Positions 55,380-63,083 of a stretch of 64,000 nt of DNA are shown in pieces; the stretch's first letter is position 1; each line of letters opens with the position of its first letter. Position numbers and translations under genes: made by a program. Source of the DNA: Methylorubrum rhodesianum (GTDB lineage Bacteria; Pseudomonadota; Alphaproteobacteria; Rhizobiales; Beijerinckiaceae); assembly GCF_014199985.1 (NCBI RefSeq), contig NZ_JACHOS010000023.1:1-64000 (forward strand), read 5' to 3'. A model generated the notes under the pieces. That model was not told where the DNA came from. It searched no databases and saw nothing but the letters and a program-made list of their open reading frames with translations.

Positions 55380-56255
55380 TTACGCCGCGGCCGGTACGGC
55401 GCGGGCGCCGGACACGGTGGCGCTCTCGACCTCGTCGATGGTCGGACGGTCGGCGCCGGCGATGCCCTTGCGGCCGTGCTCGATCGCGACCTGGGGCAGC
55501 GCGCCGTTCATGTAGGCGATCAGGCTCTGCTTCACGATGGTGTAGACGCTGCACTGCTTCTCGCGCACGCCCTTGATCTTCACGGCGAGCGGGGCGAGCA
55601 TTCCGTAGGAGGCGAACACGCCGATGAAGGTGCCCACCAGGGCGGCGCCGATCAGGCCGCCGAGAATCTGCGGCGACTGGTCCAGCGCGCCCATCGCCTT
55701 CACGATGCCGAGCACCGCCGCGACGATGCCCAGCGCCGGCAGCGCCTCGGCCACGGTGTTGATCGCGGCATAGGGCTTGAGCTTGTACTTCTTGTGGGTG
55801 CCGATCTCTTCCTCCATCAGCGCCTCGATCTCGTGCGAGCGGGCGTTGCCGATGAGGATCAAGCGGCAATAGTCGCAGATGAACAGCACCAGATCGGGGT
55901 CCTTGGTCACCTCGGGATAGTTCTTGAAGATCTCGGAACTAGCCGGATCGTCGAAATGCATCTCGACCTCGTTGCGCGGCTTGGTCTTCAGTTCGCGCAT
56001 CAGGGCGTGCAGCAGCCCGAGCAGCGAGAGGAAGTCCTGGCGCTTCGGCCCCTTGTTGGTGAAGGCCTCCATCGTCGCCTTGCCGGAATCCATCACGACC
56101 TTCAGCGGGTTGGCGATGACGAAGGTGCCCGCCGCCATGCCGCCGATGATGACGAACTCCCAGGGCTGCCAGATCACGATCAGGTGCCCGCCCATGGCGA
56201 CGAAGCCGCCGAGCATGCAGCCGATCGCGATGACGAGGCCGACGAGGATTCCCAT
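55380..56255 (-). CDS. motA: Flagellar motor stator protein MotA
   Basis: Stator ring subunit that turns proton flow into torque. The 291-residue protein has four membrane helices (residues about 2-20, 30-50, 170-190 and 205-225). Key segments are MGGHLIVIWQPWEFVIIGGMAAGTFVI, the cytoplasmic loop KPRNEVEMHFDDP with charged residues that touch FliG, and the proline pair around AEALPALGIVAAVLGIVKAMG. The ATG at 56255 is the family start. First gene of the minus-strand set; promoter probably in the 242-base divergent gap with hslV. Confidence 0.97.
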   Translation of the reverse strand: MGILVGLVIAIGCMLGGFVAMGGHLIVIWQPWEFVIIGGMAAGTFVIANPLKVVMDSGKATMEAFTNKGPKRQDFLSLLGLLHALMRELKTKPRNEVEMHFDDPASSEIFKNYPEVTKDPDLVLFICDYCRLILIGNARSHEIEALMEEEIGTHKKYKLKPYAAINTVAEALPALGIVAAVLGIVKAMGALDQSPQILGGLIGAALVGTFIGVFASYGMLAPLAVKIKGVREKQCSVYTIVKQSLIAYMNGALPQVAIEHGRKGIAGADRPTIDEVESATVSGARAVPAAA

Positions 56256-56497
56256 GGGAAGGCTCCGGGGGACACCGCTGCGGGGACGGGTGCCGACGCG
56301 CGGCGGCCCTTTGTCCCGAGCGAATACGGGCGGTGGCTTGCGCGGAGCTTTTTGGAGCGATGCGGCGCACCCGCTTGGAGCCGGGCACCCGAGCGCATAA
56401 CTGAGGCTCATGTCTCGTGGCGATGCGCCCGACCGGTGGTCGGGAGCATCGCGTTCGGCGGACTCCCGCCGCCTCGCATTCGCGAGGGCAGCCGGTG

Positions 56498-57118
56498 ATG
56501 AGCGATTCTCATCGTCGGCTGGCGTCCCATGTGATTCAAACGTACCGGAGCGCCTCCTTGGCCCAGACCGACGATCGCCTGCCGCAGATGCACGCCACCA
56601 CGATCCTGATGGTCCGCAAGGGCGGCCGGGTGGTGATCGGCGGCGACGGACAGGTCAGCCTCGGCCAGACCATCGTGAAGGGCAATGCCCGCAAGGTCCG
56701 GCGGCTCGCCAAGGGCAGCGTCATCGGCGGCTTCGCCGGCGCGACCGCCGACGCCTTCACCCTGTTCGAGCGGCTCGAGGCCAAGCTGGAGCAGTATCCC
56801 GGCCAGCTCACCCGCGCCTGCGTCGAGCTCACCAAGGACTGGCGCACTGACCGCTATCTGCGCCGCCTGGAGGCGATGATGCTGGTAGCCGACAAGGATG
56901 TGAGCCTGCTGCTGTCCGGCTCCGGCGACGTGCTGGAACCCGAGACCGGGGTGATGGCGATCGGATCGGGCGGCAATTTCGCGCTGGCCGCCGCCCGGGC
57001 ACTGGAGGACGGCGAGCACGATGCCGAGGCGATCGTGCGCCGGTCGATGAAGATCGCCGCCGAGATCTGCGTCTACACCAACGGCAACCTCGTGATCGAA
57101 GCCCTCGACGCGGCCTGA
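56498..57118 (+). CDS. hslV: ATP-dependent protease subunit HslV
   Basis: Proteolytic ring of the HslUV heat-shock protease. The catalytic N-terminal threonine lies in ATTILMVRKGGRVVIGGDGQVSLGQT. The core GNARKVRRL, GFAGATADAFTLFERLE and MAIGSGGNFALAAARAL are standard. From ATG 56498 the precursor is 206 residues with about 30 residues before the catalytic Thr. From ATG 56588 it would be 176 residues, the usual size, with a two- or three-residue leader. Neither start has a strong ribosome site; other Rhizobiales also have short pro-segments. Confidence 0.94.
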   Translation: MSDSHRRLASHVIQTYRSASLAQTDDRLPQMHATTILMVRKGGRVVIGGDGQVSLGQTIVKGNARKVRRLAKGSVIGGFAGATADAFTLFERLEAKLEQYPGQLTRACVELTKDWRTDRYLRRLEAMMLVADKDVSLLLSGSGDVLEPETGVMAIGSGGNFALAAARALEDGEHDAEAIVRRSMKIAAEICVYTNGNLVIEALDAA

Positions 57119-57228
57119 GGGCCGCGCTCCCTGGAAAGCCGGGCTTTGCCCGCTTAGATCGTTTTCGGGGAAGGCTCCGCGCCCGACGCGCCGCCCCGCA
57201 AGTTCAAGAAAATGGCCGCAGGAGCCCG

Positions 57229-58542
57229 ATGACCACCTTCTCTCCCCGCGAGATCGTCTCCGAGCTCGACCGCTTCATCGTCGGCCAGAAGGACGCCAAG
57301 CGCGCGGTCGCCATCGCGCTGCGCAACCGCTGGCGCCGCCAGCAGCTCAAAGGGCCGCTGCGGGACGAGGTGGCGCCCAAGAACATCCTGATGATCGGCC
57401 CGACCGGCTGCGGCAAGACCGAGATCGCCCGCCGCCTCGCGCGGCTGGCCGGCGCGCCCTTCCTCAAGGTCGAGGCCACCAAGTTCACCGAGGTCGGCTA
57501 TGTCGGCCGCGACGTCGAGCAGATCGTGCGCGACCTCGTCGAGGTCGGCATCGGCCTGACGCGGGAGGAGAAGCGGAAGACGGTCAAGGCCAAGGCGGAG
57601 GCAGCGGCCGAGTCGCGCATCCTCGACGCGCTGGTCGGCCCGACCGCGAGCCAGGGGACCCGCGAGAGCTTCCGCAAGAAACTGCGGGCCAGCGAACTCG
57701 ACGACAAGGAGGTCGAGATCGAACTCGCCCCGTCGGGCCCGCAGGGCATGCCGATGTTCGAGATCCCCGGCATGCCGGGCGCCTCCATGGGCGCGATCAA
57801 CATTTCCGACATGCTCGGCAAGGCGCTGGGCGGCCAGCGCGGCAAGCCGCGCCGCATCACCGTCGCCGACGCCTACGCGCCGCTGATCGCCGAGGAGAGC
57901 GACAAGCTCGTGGACGACGACGCGCTCACCCGCGAGGCGATCCGCGAGGTCGAGGACAACGGCATCGTCTTCCTCGACGAGATCGACAAGATCTGCGCCC
58001 GCGAGGGTCGCTCCGGCGCCGACGTCTCCCGCGAGGGCGTGCAGCGCGACCTGCTGCCGCTGATCGAGGGCACGACGGTGGCGACCAAGCACGGGCCGGT
58101 GAAGACCGACCACATCCTGTTCATCGCCTCGGGCGCCTTCCACGTCTCGAAGCCGTCCGACCTGCTGCCCGAGCTGCAGGGCCGTCTGCCCATCCGCGTC
58201 GAGCTGCAGCCGCTGACCGTGGACGACTTCAAGCAGATCCTGACCGCGACAGAGGCGAGCCTGATCAAGCAGACCGTGGCGTTGATGGAGACGGAGGGCG
58301 TCACCCTCGACTTCACCGAGGACGCCATCGACGCGCTCGCCCGCGTCGCGGTGGAGGTGAACGGATCGGTCGAGAATATCGGCGCCCGTCGCCTCCAGAC
58401 CGTGTTGGAGCGGGTGATCGACGAAATCTCATTCACCGCCACCGACCGCTCCGGCGAAACGGTGCCGATCGATGCCGGCTACGTGCGTGAGCGGGTGGCG
58501 GACCTCGCCGCCAACACGGATCTCAGCCGCTTCATCCTCTGA
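57229..58542 (+). CDS. hslU: ATP-dependent protease ATPase subunit HslU
   Basis: AAA+ unfoldase that feeds substrates to HslV. The 437-residue protein opens TTFSPREIVSELDRFIVGQ and has Walker A GPTGCGKT at 57-64 and the pore-loop GYVGRDVEQI. The inserted I domain spans roughly residues 110-225. Walker B GIVFLDEIDKI and sensor 2 GARRLQTVLERVIDEISF follow, with the C-terminal tail ending LSRFIL that docks into HslV. GGAG precedes the ATG. It follows hslV after 110 bases. Confidence 0.98.
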   Translation: MTTFSPREIVSELDRFIVGQKDAKRAVAIALRNRWRRQQLKGPLRDEVAPKNILMIGPTGCGKTEIARRLARLAGAPFLKVEATKFTEVGYVGRDVEQIVRDLVEVGIGLTREEKRKTVKAKAEAAAESRILDALVGPTASQGTRESFRKKLRASELDDKEVEIELAPSGPQGMPMFEIPGMPGASMGAINISDMLGKALGGQRGKPRRITVADAYAPLIAEESDKLVDDDALTREAIREVEDNGIVFLDEIDKICAREGRSGADVSREGVQRDLLPLIEGTTVATKHGPVKTDHILFIASGAFHVSKPSDLLPELQGRLPIRVELQPLTVDDFKQILTATEASLIKQTVALMETEGVTLDFTEDAIDALARVAVEVNGSVENIGARRLQTVLERVIDEISFTATDRSGETVPIDAGYVRERVADLAANTDLSRFIL

Positions 58543-58543
58543 C

Positions 58544-59434
58544 GTGCGGGGGCGGTCCGAGGCGTCCGGCGTCGCGCTGCCCGTCCTCGCCCTGGTCGCG
58601 GGGATGGTTTCGATCCAGAGCGGCGCGGCGCTCGCCAAGGGGCTGTTTCCCGTCGTCGGCGCGGCGGGCGTCACGGCCCTGCGCGTCGGTTTCTCCGCGC
58701 TGATCCTGCTCGCGGTCTGGCGGCCGTGGCGGCGCGGCCCGGAGCGCGGTGAGATCGGAGCGATTGTGCTCTACGGCGCGGCGCTCGGGCTGATGAACCT
58801 GCTGTTCTATCTGGCTTTGCGCACGATCCCGCTCGGAATCGCGGTCGCCATCGAATTTACCGGTCCGCTCGCCGTGGCGCTGGCCGGCTCGCGCCGAGGG
58901 ATCGACTTCGCCTGGATCGGCCTCGCCGTGCTCGGGCTCGGCCTGCTGCTGCCGCTCGGCGACACGACTCCCCTCGATCTCACGGGGGCGGCGCTGGCCC
59001 TCGGCGCGGGCCTGTGCTGGGCTGCCTACATCGTCTTCGGCCAACGCGCCGGCCGGGCCGGCGGCGGGCGGGCGGTCTCCCTCGGCATGCTGGTCGCCGC
59101 CCTCGTGGTCGCGCCGGTGGGGCTCGGGCACGCGGGTACGGATCTGTTCACGCCCGAGATCCTCGCGACGGGCCTGGTCATCGCCGTCCTGTCGAGCGCC
59201 CTGCCCTACTCGCTCGAAATGTTCGCCCTGACTCGCCTGCCCCGTCCGGCTTTCGGCGTGTTGATGAGCCTGGAGCCGGCCGTCGCGGCGCTCGCCGCCC
59301 TCGCCCTGCTCGGTGAGCGGCTGACCGCAGTGCAGGCCGGCGCCATCGGCTGCATCGTGGCCGCGTCCGCCGGAATCACGCTGGCGGGCCGCCGGTCCGG
59401 CAGGAAGCCGCCGAACCGGGATGCGGCCGGATGA
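58544..59434 (+). CDS. EamA/RhtA-type drug/metabolite exporter
   Basis: A 296-residue inner-membrane protein with about ten helices in two EamA repeats. Recognisable parts are ALRVGFSALILLAVWRP, YLALRTIPLGIAVAIEFTGPLAVAL and the second repeat's LPYSLEMFALTRLPRPAFGVLMSLEPAVAALAALALLGERL, closest to the RhtA threonine/homoserine exporter branch. The GTG at 58544 is right after the hslU stop; an internal ATG near 58604 is an alternative. Substrate is inferred at best. Confidence 0.87.
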   Translation: MRGRSEASGVALPVLALVAGMVSIQSGAALAKGLFPVVGAAGVTALRVGFSALILLAVWRPWRRGPERGEIGAIVLYGAALGLMNLLFYLALRTIPLGIAVAIEFTGPLAVALAGSRRGIDFAWIGLAVLGLGLLLPLGDTTPLDLTGAALALGAGLCWAAYIVFGQRAGRAGGGRAVSLGMLVAALVVAPVGLGHAGTDLFTPEILATGLVIAVLSSALPYSLEMFALTRLPRPAFGVLMSLEPAVAALAALALLGERLTAVQAGAIGCIVAASAGITLAGRRSGRKPPNRDAAG

Positions 59435-59467
59435 CCGTGCCGATCTCCCTCGACCAATCCGCCGCGC

Positions 59468-60529
59468 CTACCCCTCCCAGACCTGCCCCGGCCGCAGCGC
59501 CAGGAACCGCTCCGGCGGCAACGCGGCCGCCGCCAGCGCCTCGGCCAGGGCCTCGACGGGCCGCTCGATGCCCTCGTCGGTCAGCTTGAAGGTGCCCCAA
59601 TGGTGGCCGAGCGCCTGATCGGCGCCGAGCAGGGTCAGGGCCTCCACCGCGTCGGCGGGGTTCATGTGCTGCGGCTGCATGAACCAGCGCGGCTCGTAGG
59701 CGCCGACCGGCAGGGTCGCGAGCCGCGGTGGGCCGAAGCGGGCGCGGATCTCGCGGAAGACCGTGCCGTCGCCGAGCCCCGTGTCGCCGACATGGTAGTG
59801 CACCCCGCGCGGCGTGGTCAGCAGGAAGGCGCACCACAGCGCCATGCGCCGGTCGTTGAAGCCGCGCGCCGACCAGTGGTTGGCGGGCGTCAGGTGCGCG
59901 GTGATGCCCGAGCCGAGATCGACGGACTCTCCCCAGTCGCGGGCCTCGACATGCATCGTCTCGTCGTAGCCACGAAGGATGACGTCGTTGCCGAGCGGCG
60001 CCACGATCAACGGCTGGTGGTCCTGCCACAGCCGGGCGACCGAGGCTCCGTCGAGATGGTCGTAGTGGTTGTGGGTGATCAGCACCGCATCGATGGGCGG
60101 CAGGTCGGCATAGGCGATGCCCGGCGGGTTGACGCGCTTCGGCCCGGCGAAGCGGAACGGACTGGCGCGCCGCGCGAAAACCGGATCGACCAGGATGTTG
60201 CGGCCGGCCACTTGGAACAGGTAGCTCGCATGCCCGATCAGCACCACGCGGAACCCGTCGACCCTCTCGGGCGGCTTGTCCGGCGAAAATGGGCTCGGGA
60301 AGTTCGTCGGCCACGCTTCGGGCTTGCCGGTCCGGCGCCAGCGGGCGAAATCGGCGAGCGACTTGTCCGGCGGCTGGTCCGGCGTGTGGAAGCGCAGACC
60401 GTCGAAATGGTCGCTGACCGGCCCGCGGTAATAGGGGTTTCGGCCCCGGCGATGCGCGGCGTAGCCGACGCCGCCGAGGGTCATCACCGTGGCCGCGCTG
60501 GCGACCGTGAGCAGGCCACGCTTCTTCAT
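59468..60529 (-). CDS. MBL-fold metallohydrolase (NAPE-PLD/UlaG-like)
   Basis: A 353-residue protein with an N-terminal hydrophobic anchor or signal (residues 8-25) followed by a metallo-beta-lactamase fold. Metal ligands are HNHYDHLD (His153, His155, Asp157, His158), HLTPANHWSARG, YHVGDTG and the late GHHWGTFKL. The layout with a ~95-residue lead before the first strand is that of the NAPE-phospholipase D-like group of bacterial hydrolases. A periplasmic phosphodiesterase or lactonase action is possible; the substrate is not known. The preceding Rieske gene on the same strand ends about 50 bases away. Confidence 0.86.
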   Translation of the reverse strand: MKKRGLLTVASAATVMTLGGVGYAAHRRGRNPYYRGPVSDHFDGLRFHTPDQPPDKSLADFARWRRTGKPEAWPTNFPSPFSPDKPPERVDGFRVVLIGHASYLFQVAGRNILVDPVFARRASPFRFAGPKRVNPPGIAYADLPPIDAVLITHNHYDHLDGASVARLWQDHQPLIVAPLGNDVILRGYDETMHVEARDWGESVDLGSGITAHLTPANHWSARGFNDRRMALWCAFLLTTPRGVHYHVGDTGLGDGTVFREIRARFGPPRLATLPVGAYEPRWFMQPQHMNPADAVEALTLLGADQALGHHWGTFKLTDEGIERPVEALAEALAAAALPPERFLALRPGQVWEG

Positions 60530-60578
60530 ACGGCCAAGATGGCCCGTCCGGGCCGGCGTTCAAGCGCGGCGCGGGGCC

Positions 60579-61664
60579 TCAGGAGCGCCAGCGCAATTCC
60601 TGCCGAACGAGGGGATTGGCGAAGGGCCGGCCCTCGCGTGCCGCCTCCAGGGCCTCGCGCTTGAGGCGGAAATACCACTGAGACGGCAAGTCGCCCTGGC
60701 CCAGCAGCACCATGGTCGGCTTTCGGTCGAGACCGGCCTGCGCGTGCTGCAGCACCTGCTGATCCTGCGTCAGGAACTGACGCATCATCGGCCGGGCGAT
60801 GGGTTTCAGCAGGTTGAGCGCCGGCATGCTCCAGTAGAGCGCGTTGGTCAGCATCGTGCGATTCGGGCCCATGGGCGTGGCGAAGGTGTAGTTCGCCACC
60901 CGTTTCGTGCCCGCCTTGATCCGCTCCAGTCGCACGCCGGGCAGGCGGAATTCGATCTCGACCTCCGGGACACCGCCGAGCAGGCGATAGACCGGCGAGC
61001 TGGTCGTGGTCGCGTGGCTCGACATGACGAAGCCGTGCGGCACGGGCTGGAAGGTCTTCACCTTCTCCCGCAACTCCTTGGACGGGCGGAACCACCACGT
61101 GTCGTGTACGAAGGCGACGTGGCCGGGATCGACGAGGCTGAGCGTCGTGAGATCGAAAGAGGCCTCGACCTCCAGTTCCAGCACGAGGCAGCCGGACGGT
61201 TCGAAATCGAGGGCGGGCACGGCCGGCACGGCGGCCGGGTCGGCCGGTCCCAGATGCGGGTTGACCCAGAGGAAGCCCGCGCTCTCGACGATGGGGAAGC
61301 GCTGGACGGCGATGCGCGAGAAGTCCGAGGCGTCGTGCTCGGAGAGCGTCGGCACGTCGCGGCAGCGCCCGTCGGTGCCGAAGCGCCAGCCGTGGAACGG
61401 GCACATCAGCGTGTCCCCGTCGAACTTGCCCTTGGACAGGGCCATGCCGCGATGGGGGCAGCGGTCGCGCAGGGCGAACAGGACGCCGTCCTTGCCCCGG
61501 CCGAGCACCACCTGCTCGCCGTTGAGCGCGACCGCGCGCATCCTGCCGCCCGCGATCGCGGAGGCTTGGCCGACGCAGTACCATGCGTTCGGCAGCGGCT
61601 CGCGCATGGCGCGCGGGTCGAGGGCGTCATCGGCGGAGACGCGCGGGGCAGCGGCGGAGGACAT
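60579..61664 (-). CDS. Rieske-type ring-hydroxylating oxygenase
   Basis: A 361-residue mononuclear-iron oxygenase. The Rieske [2Fe-2S] site is Cys69-x-His71 (CPHRG) and Cys88-x2-His91 (CPFHGW). The catalytic iron ligands are probably Asp179, His182 and His187 in LVDPGHVAFVH. The C-terminal half, with PSQWYFRLKREALE, is close to vanillate demethylase-type or PaO-type oxygenases rather than dioxygenases with a beta subunit. It would need a separate reductase, not seen here. The ATG at 61664 was taken because upstream frame sequence is not family-like. Substrate unknown. Confidence 0.88.
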   Translation of the reverse strand: MSSAAAPRVSADDALDPRAMREPLPNAWYCVGQASAIAGGRMRAVALNGEQVVLGRGKDGVLFALRDRCPHRGMALSKGKFDGDTLMCPFHGWRFGTDGRCRDVPTLSEHDASDFSRIAVQRFPIVESAGFLWVNPHLGPADPAAVPAVPALDFEPSGCLVLELEVEASFDLTTLSLVDPGHVAFVHDTWWFRPSKELREKVKTFQPVPHGFVMSSHATTTSSPVYRLLGGVPEVEIEFRLPGVRLERIKAGTKRVANYTFATPMGPNRTMLTNALYWSMPALNLLKPIARPMMRQFLTQDQQVLQHAQAGLDRKPTMVLLGQGDLPSQWYFRLKREALEAAREGRPFANPLVRQELRWRS

Positions 61665-61750
61665 CGTTTGTGCGGACTGACCGATGCGGATGGGGCCCCT
61701 CTTTAGGCGCCTCGCCGCCCGTCGGCCAGCGGCACCCGCGGGTGCGATTT

Positions 61751-61774
61751 GTGCGTTGCGGCGAGACAACGCAC
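61751..61774. repeat. Inverted repeat upstream of the 22-codon ORF
   Basis: GTGCGTTG (61751-61758) and CAACGCAC (61767-61774) are exact reverse complements with an 8-base spacer. It lies about 85 bases upstream of the small ORF and beyond the Rieske gene start, so it could be an operator for either divergent unit. Confidence 0.6.
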
Positions 61775-61842
61775 CGGATCGGCCGGCGAGGGGGTTTCGC
61801 AGGGCGTCGATCGTCCCTACCTTGGGCTCACCCGCAACGAAC

Positions 61843-61859
61843 GAAAGGAGGTGATCCAG
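61843..61859 (+). promoter_or_regulatory. Exceptionally long Shine-Dalgarno sequence
   Basis: GAAAGGAGGTGATCCAG is, over all 17 bases, the complement of the alphaproteobacterial 16S rRNA 3' end (CTGGATCACCTCCTTTC). The core AGGAGG ends 7 bases before a GTG start codon at 61859, the ideal spacing. Ordinary genes in this window show 4-6 matching bases. Confidence 0.85.
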
Positions 61860-61927
61860 TGTCTCATTGTCATCAGCCGTCGCCGACGACCAAGGCCTGG
61901 ACCGTTACCTCCGGCGTGTGCGCCTAA
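61859..61927 (+). CDS. 22-residue peptide with Cys/His motifs
   Basis: A tiny open frame starting at GTG directly behind the 17-base Shine-Dalgarno and ending at TAA. The peptide reads MSHCHQPSPTTKAWTVTS followed by GVCA. It has two cysteines (residues 4 and 21), a His-Cys-His cluster near the start and no hydrophobic helix. A terminator lies about 50 bases downstream, so the unit stands alone. It is too short for any family call: it could be a functional microprotein, a metal-binding or modified peptide precursor, or a leader. Evidence that it is translated is the ribosome site alone. Confidence 0.6.
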   Translation: MSHCHQPSPTTKAWTVTSGVCA

Positions 61928-61979
61928 CGCACCCGCAGGATCACGACAGGTTTCGTCGGACTGACCGGTTCGACAATGG

Positions 61980-62013
61980 AAGGGCCGCCCCTCGGGGCGG
62001 CCCTTCGCATTTT
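61980..62013 (+). terminator. Rho-independent terminator of the small ORF
   Basis: AAGGGCCGCC (61980-61989) pairs perfectly with GGCGGCCCTT (61996-62005), with one more possible C-G pair around a short loop, followed by CGCATTTT. It ends the 22-codon transcript on the plus strand and abuts the convergent coiled-coil gene. Confidence 0.85.
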
Positions 62014-62029
62014 CAGGGTGGCGGCGGCC

Positions 62030-62536
62030 TCAGCGCGGCTGGGCCTGGAACAGCGGCGCGGCCAGGGCCTCGCAGCGGGCGCGCCAGAGGTCGCGCTCGG
62101 TTCGCAGATCCTCCATCTTGCCGACTTCCTCGGCGATGTGGGCGCGCAGCTCGCGGATTTCCTGAGCCAGGATGATCTGAAGCTCGTCGCGGCGCTCGGC
62201 TTCGAGCCGGAGCCGGGCCTTCAGCATCATGTTCTCGGCCATGATTTCGGCGACGTCCTCGTCGGCGGACTCAGCCGGCTTCGCGGCGGCGGAGACGAGG
62301 CGGGGCGACCAAGTCGTGCTGCGCGACTCGGTGTCCGGCTCGGCGGAGACGGGTTCGACCTCGGGCAGCGGGACGGGCTTGGCCTCGGACATCGTCGCGC
62401 GCATGGTGGCGAGCCAATCCCGCAGCGGCGCGGTGCCGGCCGGAGACCGGGGACCGGACTCGGAAGATGGGGCCTGTCGCGCGGGTTCCGACATCGGGTC
62501 GTCCTCGGGCACCGTCAGCGGTGCGTCGTCGGCCAT
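62030..62536 (-). CDS. Coiled-coil protein of unknown function
   Basis: A 168-residue protein. The first 90 residues are Pro/Ser/Glu-rich and likely disordered. Residues about 95-160 form a strong coiled coil (AEIMAENMMLKARLRLEAERRDELQIILAQEIRELRAHIAEEVGKMEDL). No membrane helix or signal. The ATG at 62536 is used; an ATG at 62494 is an alternative. It may be a structural or scaffolding protein. No family recognised. Confidence 0.72.
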   Translation of the reverse strand: MADDAPLTVPEDDPMSEPARQAPSSESGPRSPAGTAPLRDWLATMRATMSEAKPVPLPEVEPVSAEPDTESRSTTWSPRLVSAAAKPAESADEDVAEIMAENMMLKARLRLEAERRDELQIILAQEIRELRAHIAEEVGKMEDLRTERDLWRARCEALAAPLFQAQPR

Positions 62537-62845
62537 CAGAGCCCAACATGCTTAACGAAGGGTAAAATTCGACCCTGCCCTTACCGCCGCTTCGGCCGCG
62601 AGCATGCATCCGTTCGCGTGCGGCGGCCGGCTTCGACATCGCGGACGGAGAAGGGCTTCGGCCCCTTCGGGATTGACTTGGGGCGGTCCAGGGCCTATCC
62701 GCCCGGCTCCATTTCGACGTTCGAACGTCACGATGAGCCGCCGACCGGCCCGAGAGGCCGGAGGTCAACGTCCGACAGCGCGTCCGCGCCCTCGGGCGCC
62801 CTTGTCGTTGCCGTGCTTTCGCCGAAGCGTCAAACGAGCCCTGCC
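62537..62845. other. Divergent intergenic region without a supported gene
   Basis: These 309 bases separate the coiled-coil gene and the small Cys-rich gene. The part next to 62537 is relatively A+T-rich (CTTAACGAAGGGTAAAATTCG), as in a promoter. The rest is G+C-rich with no motif I can identify. Confidence 0.45.
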
Positions 62846-63067
62846 ATGACGCCCGCGAACGATACCACCCTGCGCATCGAGGATGCGGTCAACGATTTCT
62901 GCCCGTGGTCGGGCAAGCCGATCGTGCCCGAGGCGCTGACCCTCTACAACGGCGCGGTGGTCGGCTTCTGCAATGCGGAGTGTCGCGACAAGTTCGCCCG
63001 CGCAGTGGCGGCCTTCGAGGACGCGCTGCGCGCCCGCCGCGTGGCCAATGCCGGCCTCCACCAGTAA
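62846..63067 (+). CDS. Small Cys-rich (YHS/TRASH-like) protein
   Basis: A 73-residue protein with CPWSGKP at residues 19-25 and FCNAEC at 41-46, a C-x22-C-x3-C pattern as in metal-binding YHS or TRASH-type modules. The start ATG is at 62846. It precedes ffh by 16 bases in the same direction, so it is probably co-transcribed with ffh. A metal-binding or metallochaperone role is plausible but unproven. Confidence 0.78.
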   Translation: MTPANDTTLRIEDAVNDFCPWSGKPIVPEALTLYNGAVVGFCNAECRDKFARAVAAFEDALRARRVANAGLHQ

Positions 63068-63083
63068 GGACCTCTGAACCCGC

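Noticed and set aside
61749..61964. Alternative 71-codon frame over the small ORF (containing ISRRRRPRPGP)
   Set aside because: Its nearest GTG would start inside the Shine-Dalgarno, leaving no spacing, and upstream codons cross the inverted repeat. The 22-codon frame has ideal spacing instead.
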